Origin: Bradyrhizobium sp. AZCC 1719
Lineage (GTDB): Bacteria; Pseudomonadota; Alphaproteobacteria; Rhizobiales; Xanthobacteraceae
DNA: 64,000 nucleotides
Direction of reading: 5' to 3'
NCBI RefSeq assembly: GCF_036924525.1
Contig: NZ_JAZHRU010000001.1
Location: 2,075,001 to 2,139,000, forward strand
Position numbers and translations under genes: made by a program. Positions within the stretch are counted from its first letter, which is position 1. Each line of letters starts with the position of its first letter. Of this stretch, positions 1 through 8,679 are shown piece by piece. The notes below the pieces were generated by a model. The model did not search any database and was not told the DNA's origin. It saw only the letters and a list, made by a program, of their open reading frames with translations.

Positions 1-2
1 CG

Positions 3-770
3 CTGGCCAATGATCGCGTGGCTCGATCGGCGCCCGACGGCACCACGATCCTCATCAATCACGTCGCGCTGCTTGCGGCGCCCAGCCTGTTCACCAACCT
101 GCGCTACGATACCAAAGCGGCGTTTGAGCCGGTCGGCCTCGTCAACAACGCACCGATGGTTCTGATCGGCCGCAAGTCGATCCCCGGCGCGGGACCAAAG
201 GACTTTGTGGACTGGATCAAGGCGCAACGCGACAAGGCGAACTTCGCGCATGGCGGCCTCGGGACCAACAGTCATTTGTGCGCCGTGATGATGGGCAATG
301 TGCTCGGCTTCAAGCCCACAGTCGCAGCCTATCGCGGATCGGCACCGGCCATCTCCGATCTGCTGGCGGGGCAGATCGATCTTTTGTGGGATCAGGTGAC
401 CAACGCGCTGCCGCAGATTCAGGCCGGAACGCTGCACGGCATCGCCATCACCTCGCCGCAACGGCTTGAACAGTTGAAGGACGTGCCGACCACCGCCGAG
501 CTTGGCATGCCCGAGGTCAGCTATTCGATGTGGCATGGGCTCTACGTCGCGAAGGGCACGCCCAAGGAAACCGTCGGCGCGCTGAATTCGGCGCTCCGTG
601 CGGCACTGGCCGACCCGCCCCTGCTGGAGAAGCTGAAGCAGCTTGGAACTCTGCCGTTTCCCGAAAACGAGCTGTCGCCCGAGGCGCACGCGCGCCTGTT
701 CGCCAGCGATCTGACGCGGGTGGCCAAGCTCGTTGAAAGCTCGGGAATCAAGGCGAGCGAAGCGAAGTAA
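3..770 (+). CDS. Bug/TctC-family binding protein, 5' end missing
   Basis: Periplasmic solute-binding protein of the tripartite tricarboxylate transporter (TctC/Bug) family, which captures small carboxylates. The frame is open to the window edge and reads LANDRVARSAPDGTTIL, the family motif that follows the first strand-helix unit, so the N-terminus with its signal peptide lies upstream. The visible 255 residues include family landmarks such as VAAYRGSAPAISDLLAGQID (equivalent to VPYRGAGPAMQDLIAGHV in the paralogue at 5975-6955). A GTG at 18 is internal, not the start. No TctA or TctB membrane subunit is in the window, as is common for this expanded family. The ligand is unknown. Confidence 0.88.
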   Translation: MANDRVARSAPDGTTILINHVALLAAPSLFTNLRYDTKAAFEPVGLVNNAPMVLIGRKSIPGAGPKDFVDWIKAQRDKANFAHGGLGTNSHLCAVMMGNVLGFKPTVAAYRGSAPAISDLLAGQIDLLWDQVTNALPQIQAGTLHGIAITSPQRLEQLKDVPTTAELGMPEVSYSMWHGLYVAKGTPKETVGALNSALRAALADPPLLEKLKQLGTLPFPENELSPEAHARLFASDLTRVAKLVESSGIKASEAK

Positions 771-793
771 GCGCACCTTGTGCGGCGTGGAGT

Positions 794-816
794 GGTTGCG
801 CTGAAATCAGCGCACC
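794..816. terminator. Possible bidirectional terminator hairpin
   Basis: Between two convergent genes a short dyad pairs GGT(T)GCGCTG with CAGCGCACC around an AAAT loop, with one bulged T. No strong U-tract follows on either strand, so the call rests on position and pairing only. Confidence 0.4.
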
Positions 817-821
817 GTCTA

Positions 822-3800
822 TCACACGATCAGATCATGCGGCGCGTGGGTGCCGGCGCCGCTCCACGCATGGTCCGCATTGTTATCGAAGCTATCAAAC
901 CAGTGAGACTTCAAATTGTCCGACGAATGATGCTTTGACGAAGTGATTTCAGTCGCTTGTGCTGACTCTGGGATCACCGACGGCTCGCTGGTTGGTGCGC
1001 CGTGTCCGTGGTGACCGAGCTTGAAGTGGAAGGAGTGTTCATGCGTGTGCACCGCTGAGCCAAATGCTACATAGGCAGGTAGCGGTTCACCGTCAGAGGC
1101 TCCGTGCTTGGACCCAGTATCATGCTTGCCTGAACTCGAATGGTGACCGTGTCCGTTGCCCTTCCAGGCGTCCTTCGTGTGATCGTCGTGCCGCCCGTGA
1201 TCTTCGCTGCTCCACTGAGCGCTGAAGTGGCTCTTGGTATTGAAAGACCAATCGTTGTGAGATGATGCGAACCAGTCGTCGCCGTTCGACGTGCGATGGT
1301 GGTCGATCCGCTGCGAGGTGTCGCTATTGCCGTTCAGCACGACGCACGTACTGTGCACGCTGGTATCGATCGCCTCGGTCTGATCCAGCGTGAGGCCATG
1401 GTCCGCTGATGCCGTAACATGAACCCGCTGGGGTTCGATCGAAGGTCCGCTTGTCGGGGCGATCGCTTCATCGTCACCGGGGCTGCTTGCCGTTTGCGTC
1501 GGCGATTCGTCCAAGCGGGAAAAGTCGAAGCTGTCGCTTCCGGCTGTTCGCAGCGTCCAGCCTTCGATGTTGTTCTGCGCGCCGTCGTCATCGGCCCCGT
1601 CAAGTGAAGCATCGGCGGCGAGCGTCGTGGCAGCCGCGTCGGTTTCCGCCGTCGCCACCAGCTCGGGACTGATAGCCTCGGTGGCGATCACGACCGGCGC
1701 CTCCGTCGGCTCGGGGACGAAATCCGATGCCTGAATGGCTACAAATCCCTCCAGGCGAATTTCCAGCAGAGTGGAATCGCCGATATCGAGGGTCTGATCG
1801 GTCGGATTGACGTACAGAATGGTCTGATTCGTCGCGCTATCGTAGAACCAGGCGATCGTATGTGCCGGTACGGCTTGGCTTGTGGACGTCAGCGCCAGAA
1901 AAGCAAGCGCTCCGAGAGCCGTGAGATCGATCCTGTCAGACCCCGATCTGAAATCGGTGATAACGTCGAACCGGCCTGCACGGGAATCCGCTGCGGACAA
2001 ATAAATGAAACAATCCCCACCATTGCCGCCTGTGAGTTTGTCCGCGCCATATCCGCCGATAATGGTGTCGCAGCCATTGTTGGCGTTGATCGTATCGCTT
2101 CCCGAGCCTCCGTAGATCCTGTCGTCCCCATCGTTGCCCTTGACCGTATCATCGCCGGAGCCGGCGTAGATAAGGTCGCATTTACCGGTGCCGTTGATGG
2201 TGTCGTTACCGGCGCCTCCATAAACGATCTGACCATGATGGCCGCCGCCCGCAATGCTGTCGCTTCCGGGAGTTCCGTAGACATACGGCGGATCGCATAT
2301 CACGGCTTTCCCCGTAGCGAGGTAGTCGAAATCATTAGGGTCGGCATCGCTGGCGCCGTGGATGGTGACCGTTATCACTTGTTCCGTGCCATCGATGGTG
2401 GTCGCCGTGAAGGTGTCGGTCAGCGTGTCGCCTTCGTCGAGCGCCTGCACCGTGCAGTTGCTGTCATCTAGCTCATACGTCCACACGCCGTCGGCCGTCA
2501 TCGTGAAGCTGCCGTAGCCGGCATCGCTGGCCGTCGGGCAGTCGACCGCCGTAAAACCAGGCGCGTTGTCGACATCGGTAGCGGTGAGTGTGCCGGTTAC
2601 CGTAGGCTCGTCGCATTTGGCGCCGCTGTCCTCGATCACGGAGCCCGTTGTGGCCCCGGAAATGACTGCCGCGTCGTTGGCGCCGTTGATGGTGACCGTG
2701 ACCACCTGCGCGGTGCCGTCGATGGTGGTAACTGTGAAGGTGTCGGTCAGCGTGTCGCCTACATTGAGCGCCTGCACCGTGCTGTTGGCCTGGTCGATGG
2801 AATAGGCCCAAACGCCAGCCGTCGTCATCGTGAATGTACCAAAGCCGCGCGTGCTCGCGGTCGGAGTACTGACCGCGGTGAAAGTATCGGGCGCATTGTC
2901 GACGTCGGCGCTGGTGAGCGTGCCGGTGGCGCTCGGCGTGCCGGGCGCAGTGTTGGCGAGGCCGCTGGCCTCGGTCACCGTGCCGTTGGTCGCGCCGGAG
3001 ATGGTGGCCGCGTCGTTGGCGCCGTTGATGGCAATCGTGAAAGTTTGATTGGCCGAGAGCGTCCCGTCGGAAACAGTGATCGTGAAGTCCGTGGTCGTGG
3101 GCTCTGTAAGCGCGTTGATCGCGTCATTGTCGGGAACGAACGTATAGGCGCCGGTCGTGCTGTCGACGTAAAGCGTGCCGTAGGGACCAGCGTTCGATAC
3201 ATCGTACGTCACCCCGTCGATGACGGTGCTGCCGGGCGTTCCCCCGCTAATGCCGAATGTCAAAGTAGCGTCTGGGTTGGGACTGCTGGCAACGAAAGCG
3301 CCGCTTGTCGCGGTGAAGACGTCAAAGACCGTGGTGTCGATTTCGGTCGGTCCGGCCACTGCGTTCAGCGTCGGTGGAGTCGGCGGCGGGGGCGGAAGTT
3401 GTCCGATAATCATCTCCGGGGCTGATGCGAGGATCACCGCGGGCAAAGGAGGCAAATCCTGCTTCGGGGTAGAGCCATCGATCTGAATGAAATTGATCGG
3501 TTGCACAGGCAGGCGCTCGAGGGGAGGCGGCGTGCTCGATCCCGTCGACCCCAGACCCTTCTCGTAGGTGGCAAGCGCCTCCTGCTGGGCTGCCTGCAGT
3601 TCGGCCATTCGAGCAGCGGAGTTCGTGCTCTGATTGACGCTGATCGTGGACCCCTGCGAACGCAGGATGATGGTCTGTCCGGGATCGTCGACGAGGAAGC
3701 GTCGAGGGATCACCTCCTTGGTGACCAGCTCGAATGCGCCATGCTCGAGGTCCTTGTATGCGATATTGCCGTCGTCCAGGAACGTGACGTCAGGGTCGGC

Positions 3801-4034
3801 GGCCTTGACCTCCTTCACAAGCGAGAAAGTCAGTGCCGTGAGCCACAGCATGCCGAACCTGCCGGCATGCGCGCGAGTTTGCGGATCGCCGACTGTGGCT
3901 TGAGCGGAAGTGCAGGTCGCGCGCCTGAGGGTGCCGAAGCCGGCCGCGGTCTGAACGTTGCCAATAGCTTGGGGAAGCGGGGCCGCAGCGGCCTTACGTT
4001 CGTTCCCAGTTTCGGCGTGGGACCCGACGAGCAT
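822..4034 (-). CDS. VCBS / RTX-type calcium-repeat surface protein with His-rich tail
   Basis: Large modular exoprotein of 1070 residues, probably secreted or surface-displayed. In order: an N-terminal part with a hydrophobic stretch near residues 62-78; a conserved head (about 80-170) ending in a Gln/Ala-rich helix; a proline-rich linker near 215; a cadherin-like unit; two clear VCBS repeats (about 340-560) each opening with the NGANDAA motif; glycine/aspartate nonapeptide repeats such as GGAGNDTING and GGSGSDTIN (about 585-690) that form a calcium-binding beta-roll; and a low-complexity His/Ser/Asp tail (about 915-1065). The ATG at 4034 is the longest start; the Met at residue 62 is an alternative placing the hydrophobic stretch at the N-terminus. 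Nonapeptide repeats often accompany type I secretion, but no such exporter is nearby. Role is probably adhesion or matrix; a toxin function is not supported. Confidence 0.85.
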   Translation of the reverse strand: MLVGSHAETGNERKAAAAPLPQAIGNVQTAAGFGTLRRATCTSAQATVGDPQTRAHAGRFGMLWLTALTFSLVKEVKAADPDVTFLDDGNIAYKDLEHGAFELVTKEVIPRRFLVDDPGQTIILRSQGSTISVNQSTNSAARMAELQAAQQEALATYEKGLGSTGSSTPPPLERLPVQPINFIQIDGSTPKQDLPPLPAVILASAPEMIIGQLPPPPPTPPTLNAVAGPTEIDTTVFDVFTATSGAFVASSPNPDATLTFGISGGTPGSTVIDGVTYDVSNAGPYGTLYVDSTTGAYTFVPDNDAINALTEPTTTDFTITVSDGTLSANQTFTIAINGANDAATISGATNGTVTEASGLANTAPGTPSATGTLTSADVDNAPDTFTAVSTPTASTRGFGTFTMTTAGVWAYSIDQANSTVQALNVGDTLTDTFTVTTIDGTAQVVTVTINGANDAAVISGATTGSVIEDSGAKCDEPTVTGTLTATDVDNAPGFTAVDCPTASDAGYGSFTMTADGVWTYELDDSNCTVQALDEGDTLTDTFTATTIDGTEQVITVTIHGASDADPNDFDYLATGKAVICDPPYVYGTPGSDSIAGGGHHGQIVYGGAGNDTINGTGKCDLIYAGSGDDTVKGNDGDDRIYGGSGSDTINANNGCDTIIGGYGADKLTGGNGGDCFIYLSAADSRAGRFDVITDFRSGSDRIDLTALGALAFLALTSTSQAVPAHTIAWFYDSATNQTILYVNPTDQTLDIGDSTLLEIRLEGFVAIQASDFVPEPTEAPVVIATEAISPELVATAETDAAATTLAADASLDGADDDGAQNNIEGWTLRTAGSDSFDFSRLDESPTQTASSPGDDEAIAPTSGPSIEPQRVHVTASADHGLTLDQTEAIDTSVHSTCVVLNGNSDTSQRIDHHRTSNGDDWFASSHNDWSFNTKSHFSAQWSSEDHGRHDDHTKDAWKGNGHGHHSSSGKHDTGSKHGASDGEPLPAYVAFGSAVHTHEHSFHFKLGHHGHGAPTSEPSVIPESAQATEITSSKHHSSDNLKSHWFDSFDNNADHAWSGAGTHAPHDLIV

Positions 4035-4323
4035 GGCTTCAACCCCCGCCCTCGTGCGAAATTTTCGTGGTCTGGCCTCGCGCAGCCCAAAAAGTCAAAA
4101 TACTCCAGCGCGGCCAGCCGAAGGCTAGCCGCCAAGGCCTCTAGGCTATCCAATCCATGGGCGTTAGGCTCTAGGCTCAAAAGGAGTAATCCTTTTGAGC
4201 GGTGGGCAGATGATGCCTTCTCCCGACATCGGGTCTAATGTTGGGGTCTAATGTCGCCTTGGCCGCCGGTTCAATGGCCAGTGAGCGGTCTCTCGGACAA
4301 GATCTTCTCAGAAAGGGGGGATC
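4035..4323. other. Intergenic region between divergent surface genes
   Basis: This 289-base gap separates the divergent VCBS and FecR-domain genes and must hold both promoters. It contains a perfect 11-base hairpin (separate entry), three copies of CTAGGCT (one within GCCTCTAGGCTATCC and two near GTTAGGCTCTAGGCTC), and a direct repeat of GGGTCTAATGT around 4230 and 4245. No gene is convincing. I do not recognise a specific promoter. Confidence 0.5.
4175..4200. promoter_or_regulatory. Perfect 11-bp inverted repeat with GTAA loop
   Basis: GCTCAAAAGGA at 4175-4185 pairs perfectly with TCCTTTTGAGC at 4190-4200 across a four-base GTAA loop. It lies in the divergent intergenic region, so it could be an operator, a leader hairpin or a terminator. 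The lack of a T-run after either arm argues against a simple intrinsic terminator. Confidence 0.6.
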
Positions 4324-4980
4324 ATGTGCACGCGTGCGATTGCCATATTGGCGACAGGTCTCGTGCTGGCGACAGCCGGGCTTTTCGCCGGGCCGGCTCA
4401 CGCGCAACGCGATTCCGCCAGGCCCGCCGTTCAGGATCTCGCGTCAAAACCAATTGGAAAAATTGTCGTCGCGACGGGTTCAGTCACCATTGAACGTGCG
4501 GGTGCAGCGGTCATTCAGGCGAGCACCGCAGGTCAGCTTGGTGAGGCGAAGGTCGGTGATCTCGTCTATCAGGGCGATGTCGTCGCGACCGGCGCTGACG
4601 GGCGGGTCGGTATCAACTTCACTGACGGCACTTCCTTCAATCTGTCGAACAACGCGCGCATGGCGTTGAGCGAGTTCGTGTACGATCCAAAGAGTGCGTC
4701 CAACTCGACCTTGTTCAGTCTGACCAAGGGCACCTTCACTTTTGTCGCGGGCCAAGTCGCGAAAACCGGGGATATGAAGGTCGATACCCCGGTTGCGACC
4801 ATGGGTATTCGCGGCACCACGCCACGCGTCGAAATTTCGGATGACGGGACAGTCAGATTCTCGACCCTCATTGAAGAAGGCAAGAGCAAGGGCCCACGAA
4901 AGCCGGGAGCACCAGCGGCACAGCGACCCGAGCAACAGCCGTATCCAAAATCAAATCTGAACATCTGTCGGGGATGCTAG
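4324..4980 (+). CDS. FecR-domain secreted protein
   Basis: Exported protein of 218 residues with a signal peptide ending near AGPAHAQ (about residue 28) and a single FecR-type domain. Family hallmarks are ASKPIGKIVVATGSVTIERAG, VGDLVYQGDVVATGADGRV and TPVATMGIRGTTPRVEI, the last being the typical FecR 'ATxGIRGT' signature. No transmembrane anchor or sigma-factor partner is present, so this is not a FecR signal-transduction protein of the iron-siderophore type. Stand-alone FecR domains occur in secreted or wall-associated proteins. The ATG at 4324 follows GAAAGGGGGGATC, a strong ribosome binding site. It is divergent from the VCBS protein and 66 bases upstream of a TPR protein, suggesting a small envelope-related group. 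Function unknown. Confidence 0.8.
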   Translation: MCTRAIAILATGLVLATAGLFAGPAHAQRDSARPAVQDLASKPIGKIVVATGSVTIERAGAAVIQASTAGQLGEAKVGDLVYQGDVVATGADGRVGINFTDGTSFNLSNNARMALSEFVYDPKSASNSTLFSLTKGTFTFVAGQVAKTGDMKVDTPVATMGIRGTTPRVEISDDGTVRFSTLIEEGKSKGPRKPGAPAAQRPEQQPYPKSNLNICRGC

Positions 4981-5046
4981 GCCACAGGTCCCGGAGTTCA
5001 GATCGACGGCCGCCCATTCGCCAGTGCCAAGATCGGAGAGCCTGAT

Positions 5047-5916
5047 ATGAAATGCAGTGCGAGCCGGCGCGTCATTCCGGGTCTCGCGCCTGGTTTTGCT
5101 TTGTTGCTGCTCGGGTCACTGGCTGCCGCGCAGAGTCCCAAGAAGAGCGACTATCTCGAGAACGTTACGTTGTGCAACGGTTCGGATCGCACGTCGCTTG
5201 CGGTCCGGATCAATGGTTGTACCGCATTCATCGATTCCGGCCAGGGCACGACGAAGGCCCTTGCGATTGCCTATAACAATCGTGGCAACGCCCATACGGC
5301 AAAAGGAGACCTTGACCGCGCTCTCCCGGATTTCGATCAATCGATCAAGCTCGATCCGACTAACGCAAAACCCTTCAACAACCGCGGCGCAGCTTACTTG
5401 AGGAAGGGAGAGTACGACCTCGCCCTCAAATCTCTTGACGAAGCGATCAAGCTCGACCCGAATTACGCCAGAGCTTTCGTCAACAGGGCCGGGGTCTTCC
5501 TGAAAAAACACGAGTACGATCGCGCAGCGCGAGATTACGACGAGGCAATTCGTCTTGAGCCCAATCTGGAAGCCGCGTGGAGCGGACGCTGCTGGACCCG
5601 GGCCATCCTCGGCTCGTTGCAGGCGGCGCTTGAGGACTGCAACAAGGTGCTTCAGTCATGGCCGAACGACGCCGCCACATATGACTCGCGCGGACTGATT
5701 CACTTGAAGATGGGGGAAGCTGCCGCGGCGATCAATGATTTCAGTGCCGCGCTACGCTTCGATTCCAAGTTGGCGAGTGCGTTCTATGGGCGCGGGCTTG
5801 CCAGGCTCAAGAGCGGCGACAAGGCTGGCGGCGACGCCGATATTTCCGCAGCGAAGACGCTGCGGGCCGGAATCGATGACGACTTCATGCGTTATGGCGT
5901 GCGTGGCGGCAACTAG
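5047..5916 (+). CDS. Secreted tetratricopeptide-repeat protein
   Basis: 289 residues: a signal peptide (hydrophobic GFALLLLGSLAAAQS, cleavage near residue 29) followed by about five to six TPR units. The repeats are visible as AYNNRGNAHTAKGDLDRAL, PFNNRGAAYLRKGEYDLAL, AFVNRAGVFLKKHEYDRAA and YDSRGLIHLKMGEAAAA, each ending in an LDP- or LEP-type turn. TPR arrays mediate protein-protein contacts; the partner is unknown. It sits 66 bases downstream of the FecR-domain gene in the same direction, so co-transcription is likely. No catalytic motif is seen. Confidence 0.85.
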   Translation: MKCSASRRVIPGLAPGFALLLLGSLAAAQSPKKSDYLENVTLCNGSDRTSLAVRINGCTAFIDSGQGTTKALAIAYNNRGNAHTAKGDLDRALPDFDQSIKLDPTNAKPFNNRGAAYLRKGEYDLALKSLDEAIKLDPNYARAFVNRAGVFLKKHEYDRAARDYDEAIRLEPNLEAAWSGRCWTRAILGSLQAALEDCNKVLQSWPNDAATYDSRGLIHLKMGEAAAAINDFSAALRFDSKLASAFYGRGLARLKSGDKAGGDADISAAKTLRAGIDDDFMRYGVRGGN

Positions 5917-5977
5917 CCGGCAAGCCCGGCGCGGCGAACTCGTCATGAAACGGTGCCGCGCCCAGGCTGCCGGGCTA
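5914..5977. terminator. Imperfect inverted repeat between convergent genes
   Basis: TAGCCGGCAAGCCCGGCGCGG at 5914 onward is nearly complementary to the segment ending CCAGGCTGCCGGGCTA at 5977. Each arm starts at the stop codon (TAG) of one of the two convergent genes. The position suggests a shared terminator; no T-runs are present. Confidence 0.4.
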
Positions 5978-6955
5978 ATCCAGCTTCACGTTCGCTTCGG
6001 TCGCGACCTTGCGCCAGCGTTCGACTTCCGACGACACCATTTTCGCGAACGCAGGGCCGGCGACATCAGGAACGTCGGAGCCGTTGCGCTCCCAGGCTTC
6101 CTTGATGGCGGGCGTCTGCATGGCCTTCTGCATCTCCTTGGCCATCTGCTCGACAATCGCCGGCGGCGTGTTCTTCGGCGCGAACAGGCCGTACCAGGTC
6201 GATACTTCATAGCCGGGAAGGCCCGCTTCGGCGGCGGTCGGAAGATCCGGGAATGCGGGCACGCGTTTTGGCGCAGCGACGGCCAGCGCCCGCAACTGCC
6301 CGGCCCTCATCGGTCCTGCCGACGAGCCGAGCCCGTCGAAGACAACAGGCACGTGGCCGGCGATGAGATCCTGCATCGCGGGGCCGGCCCCGCGATACGG
6401 GACGTGCTGAAGGTTGGTCTTGGTCAGAATCTTGAACAGTTCGCCCGCGAGATGATGCGTGGTGCCGGCGCCTGCGGAGCCATAGTTCAATTTGCCCGGA
6501 TTGGCTTTGGCGAAAGTGATGAACTCGGCCAGCGTTTTGGCGGCAACCTTTTCCGGATTGACGACCACCACCTGCGGCGGCCGCGCGACCAGCGCCACCG
6601 CAATAAAATCCTTCTCGAAGTTGTAGTCGAGGTTGGGATAGAGCGACGGGGCAATGGCGTGATGCGCCGCACCCATGAAGAAGGTGTAGCCGTCGGGCGC
6701 CGCCTTCGACGCCGCGGAAGCGCCGACGGTGCCGCCGGCACCCGCGCGGTTTTCGATCAGCACGCGCTTGCCCAACTGCGTGTCGAGCTGAGCCGCGAGC
6801 GGGCGGGCAAAGGCATCGGTACCGCCGCCGGCCGCGAACGGCACGATGAAGGTGATCGGCTTCTCCGGCCATGACTGGGCTTGGGCCTGGCCGGCCACGG
6901 CGGATACCGCCGCCAGAACCGTAAACAGGGCGTACCGGACAACTCTTGACTTCAC
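5975..6955 (-). CDS. Bug/TctC-family tricarboxylate-type binding protein
   Basis: Periplasmic binding protein of about 326 residues. The chosen start is a GTG at 6955, preceded at good distance by GGAGGAG; an in-frame ATG 24 bases further upstream would place that binding site inside the gene. The signal peptide ends near GQAQAQS. Family marks are WPEKPITFIVPFAAGGGTDAF, ENRAGAGGTVGASAASKAAPDGYT, LNYGSAGAGTTHHLAGELF and VPYRGAGPAMQDLIAGHV. It is a paralogue of the partial gene at the window start. No TctA or TctB partner is adjacent, so it probably shares a membrane component encoded elsewhere or acts in sensing. Ligand unknown. Confidence 0.92.
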   Translation of the reverse strand: MKSRVVRYALFTVLAAVSAVAGQAQAQSWPEKPITFIVPFAAGGGTDAFARPLAAQLDTQLGKRVLIENRAGAGGTVGASAASKAAPDGYTFFMGAAHHAIAPSLYPNLDYNFEKDFIAVALVARPPQVVVVNPEKVAAKTLAEFITFAKANPGKLNYGSAGAGTTHHLAGELFKILTKTNLQHVPYRGAGPAMQDLIAGHVPVVFDGLGSSAGPMRAGQLRALAVAAPKRVPAFPDLPTAAEAGLPGYEVSTWYGLFAPKNTPPAIVEQMAKEMQKAMQTPAIKEAWERNGSDVPDVAGPAFAKMVSSEVERWRKVATEANVKLD

Positions 6956-7369
6956 GGTATTCTCCTCCGGGTATTGCAAATTGGCATCCGCCCTCGGCGG
7001 CGCGATTGTCTTTTACGTCCCTGATTCCGGCTTTATTCCGGAAGCGGCCAGGGCAACGAGCCCGCACCGTATGCAAGATGCCAAGCGCGATCCATCAAAA
7101 TGAGCGGCCGGCCGGGGGAAAATGGTCGTAGTCCCTGGGGCGTATGGTCGTTCCCACGGGCGCCGGCACCGCTCGTTCCCGTACGGCCGCGCCAAAGGGT
7201 ACCAAAAAAGCCCGGGCTGCCGCTATCGCGCCGGTGCCGGGGCGGTCGAACCCCCCGGACGAAGCATAAGCACCATCAGCATCACAGGAAAGAGCGGGCG
7301 ATCCGCTCCCCTGAGAGGAAATTTGGTCCCCTGCGCCAGTCCAAATGGACACTGGTTGCAAAGCAAAAT
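6956..7369. other. 414-base gap without a convincing gene
   Basis: The gap separates a leftward binding-protein gene from a rightward protease gene. It is GC-rich and holds a small inverted repeat (CCGGCACCG near 7163 with CGGTGCCGG near 7232). An open frame extends upstream of the protease through much of it, but its Arg/Pro/His-rich translation has no signal peptide and looks non-coding. No promoter could be assigned with confidence. Confidence 0.5.
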
Positions 7370-8659
7370 ATGCTCGCCCTGGGAATGTGGGGAAATGCGC
7401 TTATGGCTTGCCGTGCTGCTGCGGTTGCAGCTTTGTTGTGGTCGATTTTTGCCAATTCGAACGCAGAGGCGCGTGGGCCCTACGGCTCGATCAGCGTCGG
7501 CAACTGGAAGGGCGGGGCCTACACCCACGATCAGACCGGATCGTTCTCGCATTGTGCAGCAGGCGCCCAATACGCCAGCGGCGTCTATTTTGTCGTGATG
7601 ATCGACGGCAATGGCGGATGGAGCCTCGGCTTCATGCACGAACAATGGAGACTGAGGACCGGGGAAGCCTTTCCGCTGACCCTGACATTCGATGGTCAGC
7701 AACCGTTCAACGTCCATGGCGTCCCGATTGCCGACAAGCTGGTTCGCGTGCCGATGCCGAACAACTCCGCGCTGATCAGCCAGTTCCGGCGGGCCAAGGC
7801 CATGACCGTCTACACGCAGGGACAGCTCTTCCAGTTCAACCTCGACCAGACCGGCCAGCTATTGCCGGTATTGGCGAATTGCGTCGCCAAGATCAGGCAA
7901 TCGGGATTGGCCAGTGCCGGCGATTTTTCGGTCCTGCCCACCGCCAAGCCAGTCGCCGCAGCGGCGGCGCCGGATGCTGGGCCCGCCAAGCCCGACAGAC
8001 TGTTCGATCAGACCGGCACCGGCTTTCTGGTGAGCACGAACGGACATCTCGTGACCAATGCGCATGTCGTGCACGGATGCGTCGGCGACATTTTGGGCAA
8101 TCTGTCCGGCGAGGCGCCCGCCAAATTGCGCCTGGTGTCGAGCGACGAGACCAATGATCTGGCGCTGCTGCAGGTGACGGGCTCGTTCAAGGACGTCGCC
8201 AAAATCCGTGACAAGGCGATCCAGTCCGGCGACAGCGTGGTGGCGATCGGCTATCCCTTTCATGGATTGCTGACATCCGATTTCACGGTAACGACCGGGA
8301 TCGTGAGCTCGCTCAGCGGAATCCTGCGCTTCCTGCAGATCAGTGCGGCCGTTCAACCCGGCAATAGCGGCGGGCCGCTATTGGCCGCAAGCGGTGACGT
8401 GGTCGGTGTGGTCGCGGCGAAACTGAATGCCATCAAGTTCGCGAGGGCCACGGGCAACATTCCCGAGAACATCAATTTCGCCATCAAGACGGGAGCTTTA
8501 AGGGATTTTCTCGACAACAGCGTGGTGCCGTATCAGATCTCGGACGCCAAGGCCGAGTTGAAGACGGCCGAGATCGCCCGCAATGCGCGGGGATTTACGT
8601 TCTTAATTTCCTGCAAGGCGAAGGCAAAGGCAAAGGAGAAAGAGACGGCAAAGAACTAG
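7370..8659 (+). CDS. Secreted trypsin-like (HtrA-type) serine protease
   Basis: Protease of about 430 residues. An N-terminal export segment (MACRAAAVAALLWSIFANSNAEA) is followed by an uncharacterised domain (about 40-195) and a chymotrypsin-fold domain. Counting from the ATG at 7370, the triad is His232 in TNAHVVHGC, Asp263 in TNDLALLQV and Ser333 in QPGNSGGPLL, all intact. No PDZ domain follows, unlike DegP, and the protein ends in a Lys/Ala/Glu-rich tail. In-frame ATGs at 7385 and 7403 are possible starts; the last follows GGGGAAATG and would begin exactly at the signal peptide. The fused N-terminal domain may set location or substrate choice. Target unknown. Confidence 0.82.
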   Translation: MLALGMWGNALMACRAAAVAALLWSIFANSNAEARGPYGSISVGNWKGGAYTHDQTGSFSHCAAGAQYASGVYFVVMIDGNGGWSLGFMHEQWRLRTGEAFPLTLTFDGQQPFNVHGVPIADKLVRVPMPNNSALISQFRRAKAMTVYTQGQLFQFNLDQTGQLLPVLANCVAKIRQSGLASAGDFSVLPTAKPVAAAAAPDAGPAKPDRLFDQTGTGFLVSTNGHLVTNAHVVHGCVGDILGNLSGEAPAKLRLVSSDETNDLALLQVTGSFKDVAKIRDKAIQSGDSVVAIGYPFHGLLTSDFTVTTGIVSSLSGILRFLQISAAVQPGNSGGPLLAASGDVVGVVAAKLNAIKFARATGNIPENINFAIKTGALRDFLDNSVVPYQISDAKAELKTAEIARNARGFTFLISCKAKAKAKEKETAKN

Positions 8660-8679
8660 AAACTGCGCCGCCGGTACCT

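Noticed and set aside
822..4034. RTX toxin
   Set aside because: The glycine/aspartate repeats alone do not indicate a toxin; no hydrophobic pore domain, acyltransferase or type I exporter genes are present.
3501..4238. 245-residue plus-strand frame over the VCBS gene start
   Set aside because: Overlaps the coding VCBS gene on the other strand; its composition is arginine-rich and it lacks a ribosome site.
4324..4980. FecR iron-signalling regulator
   Set aside because: It has a signal peptide and no transmembrane helix, with no ECF sigma factor or TonB receptor nearby.
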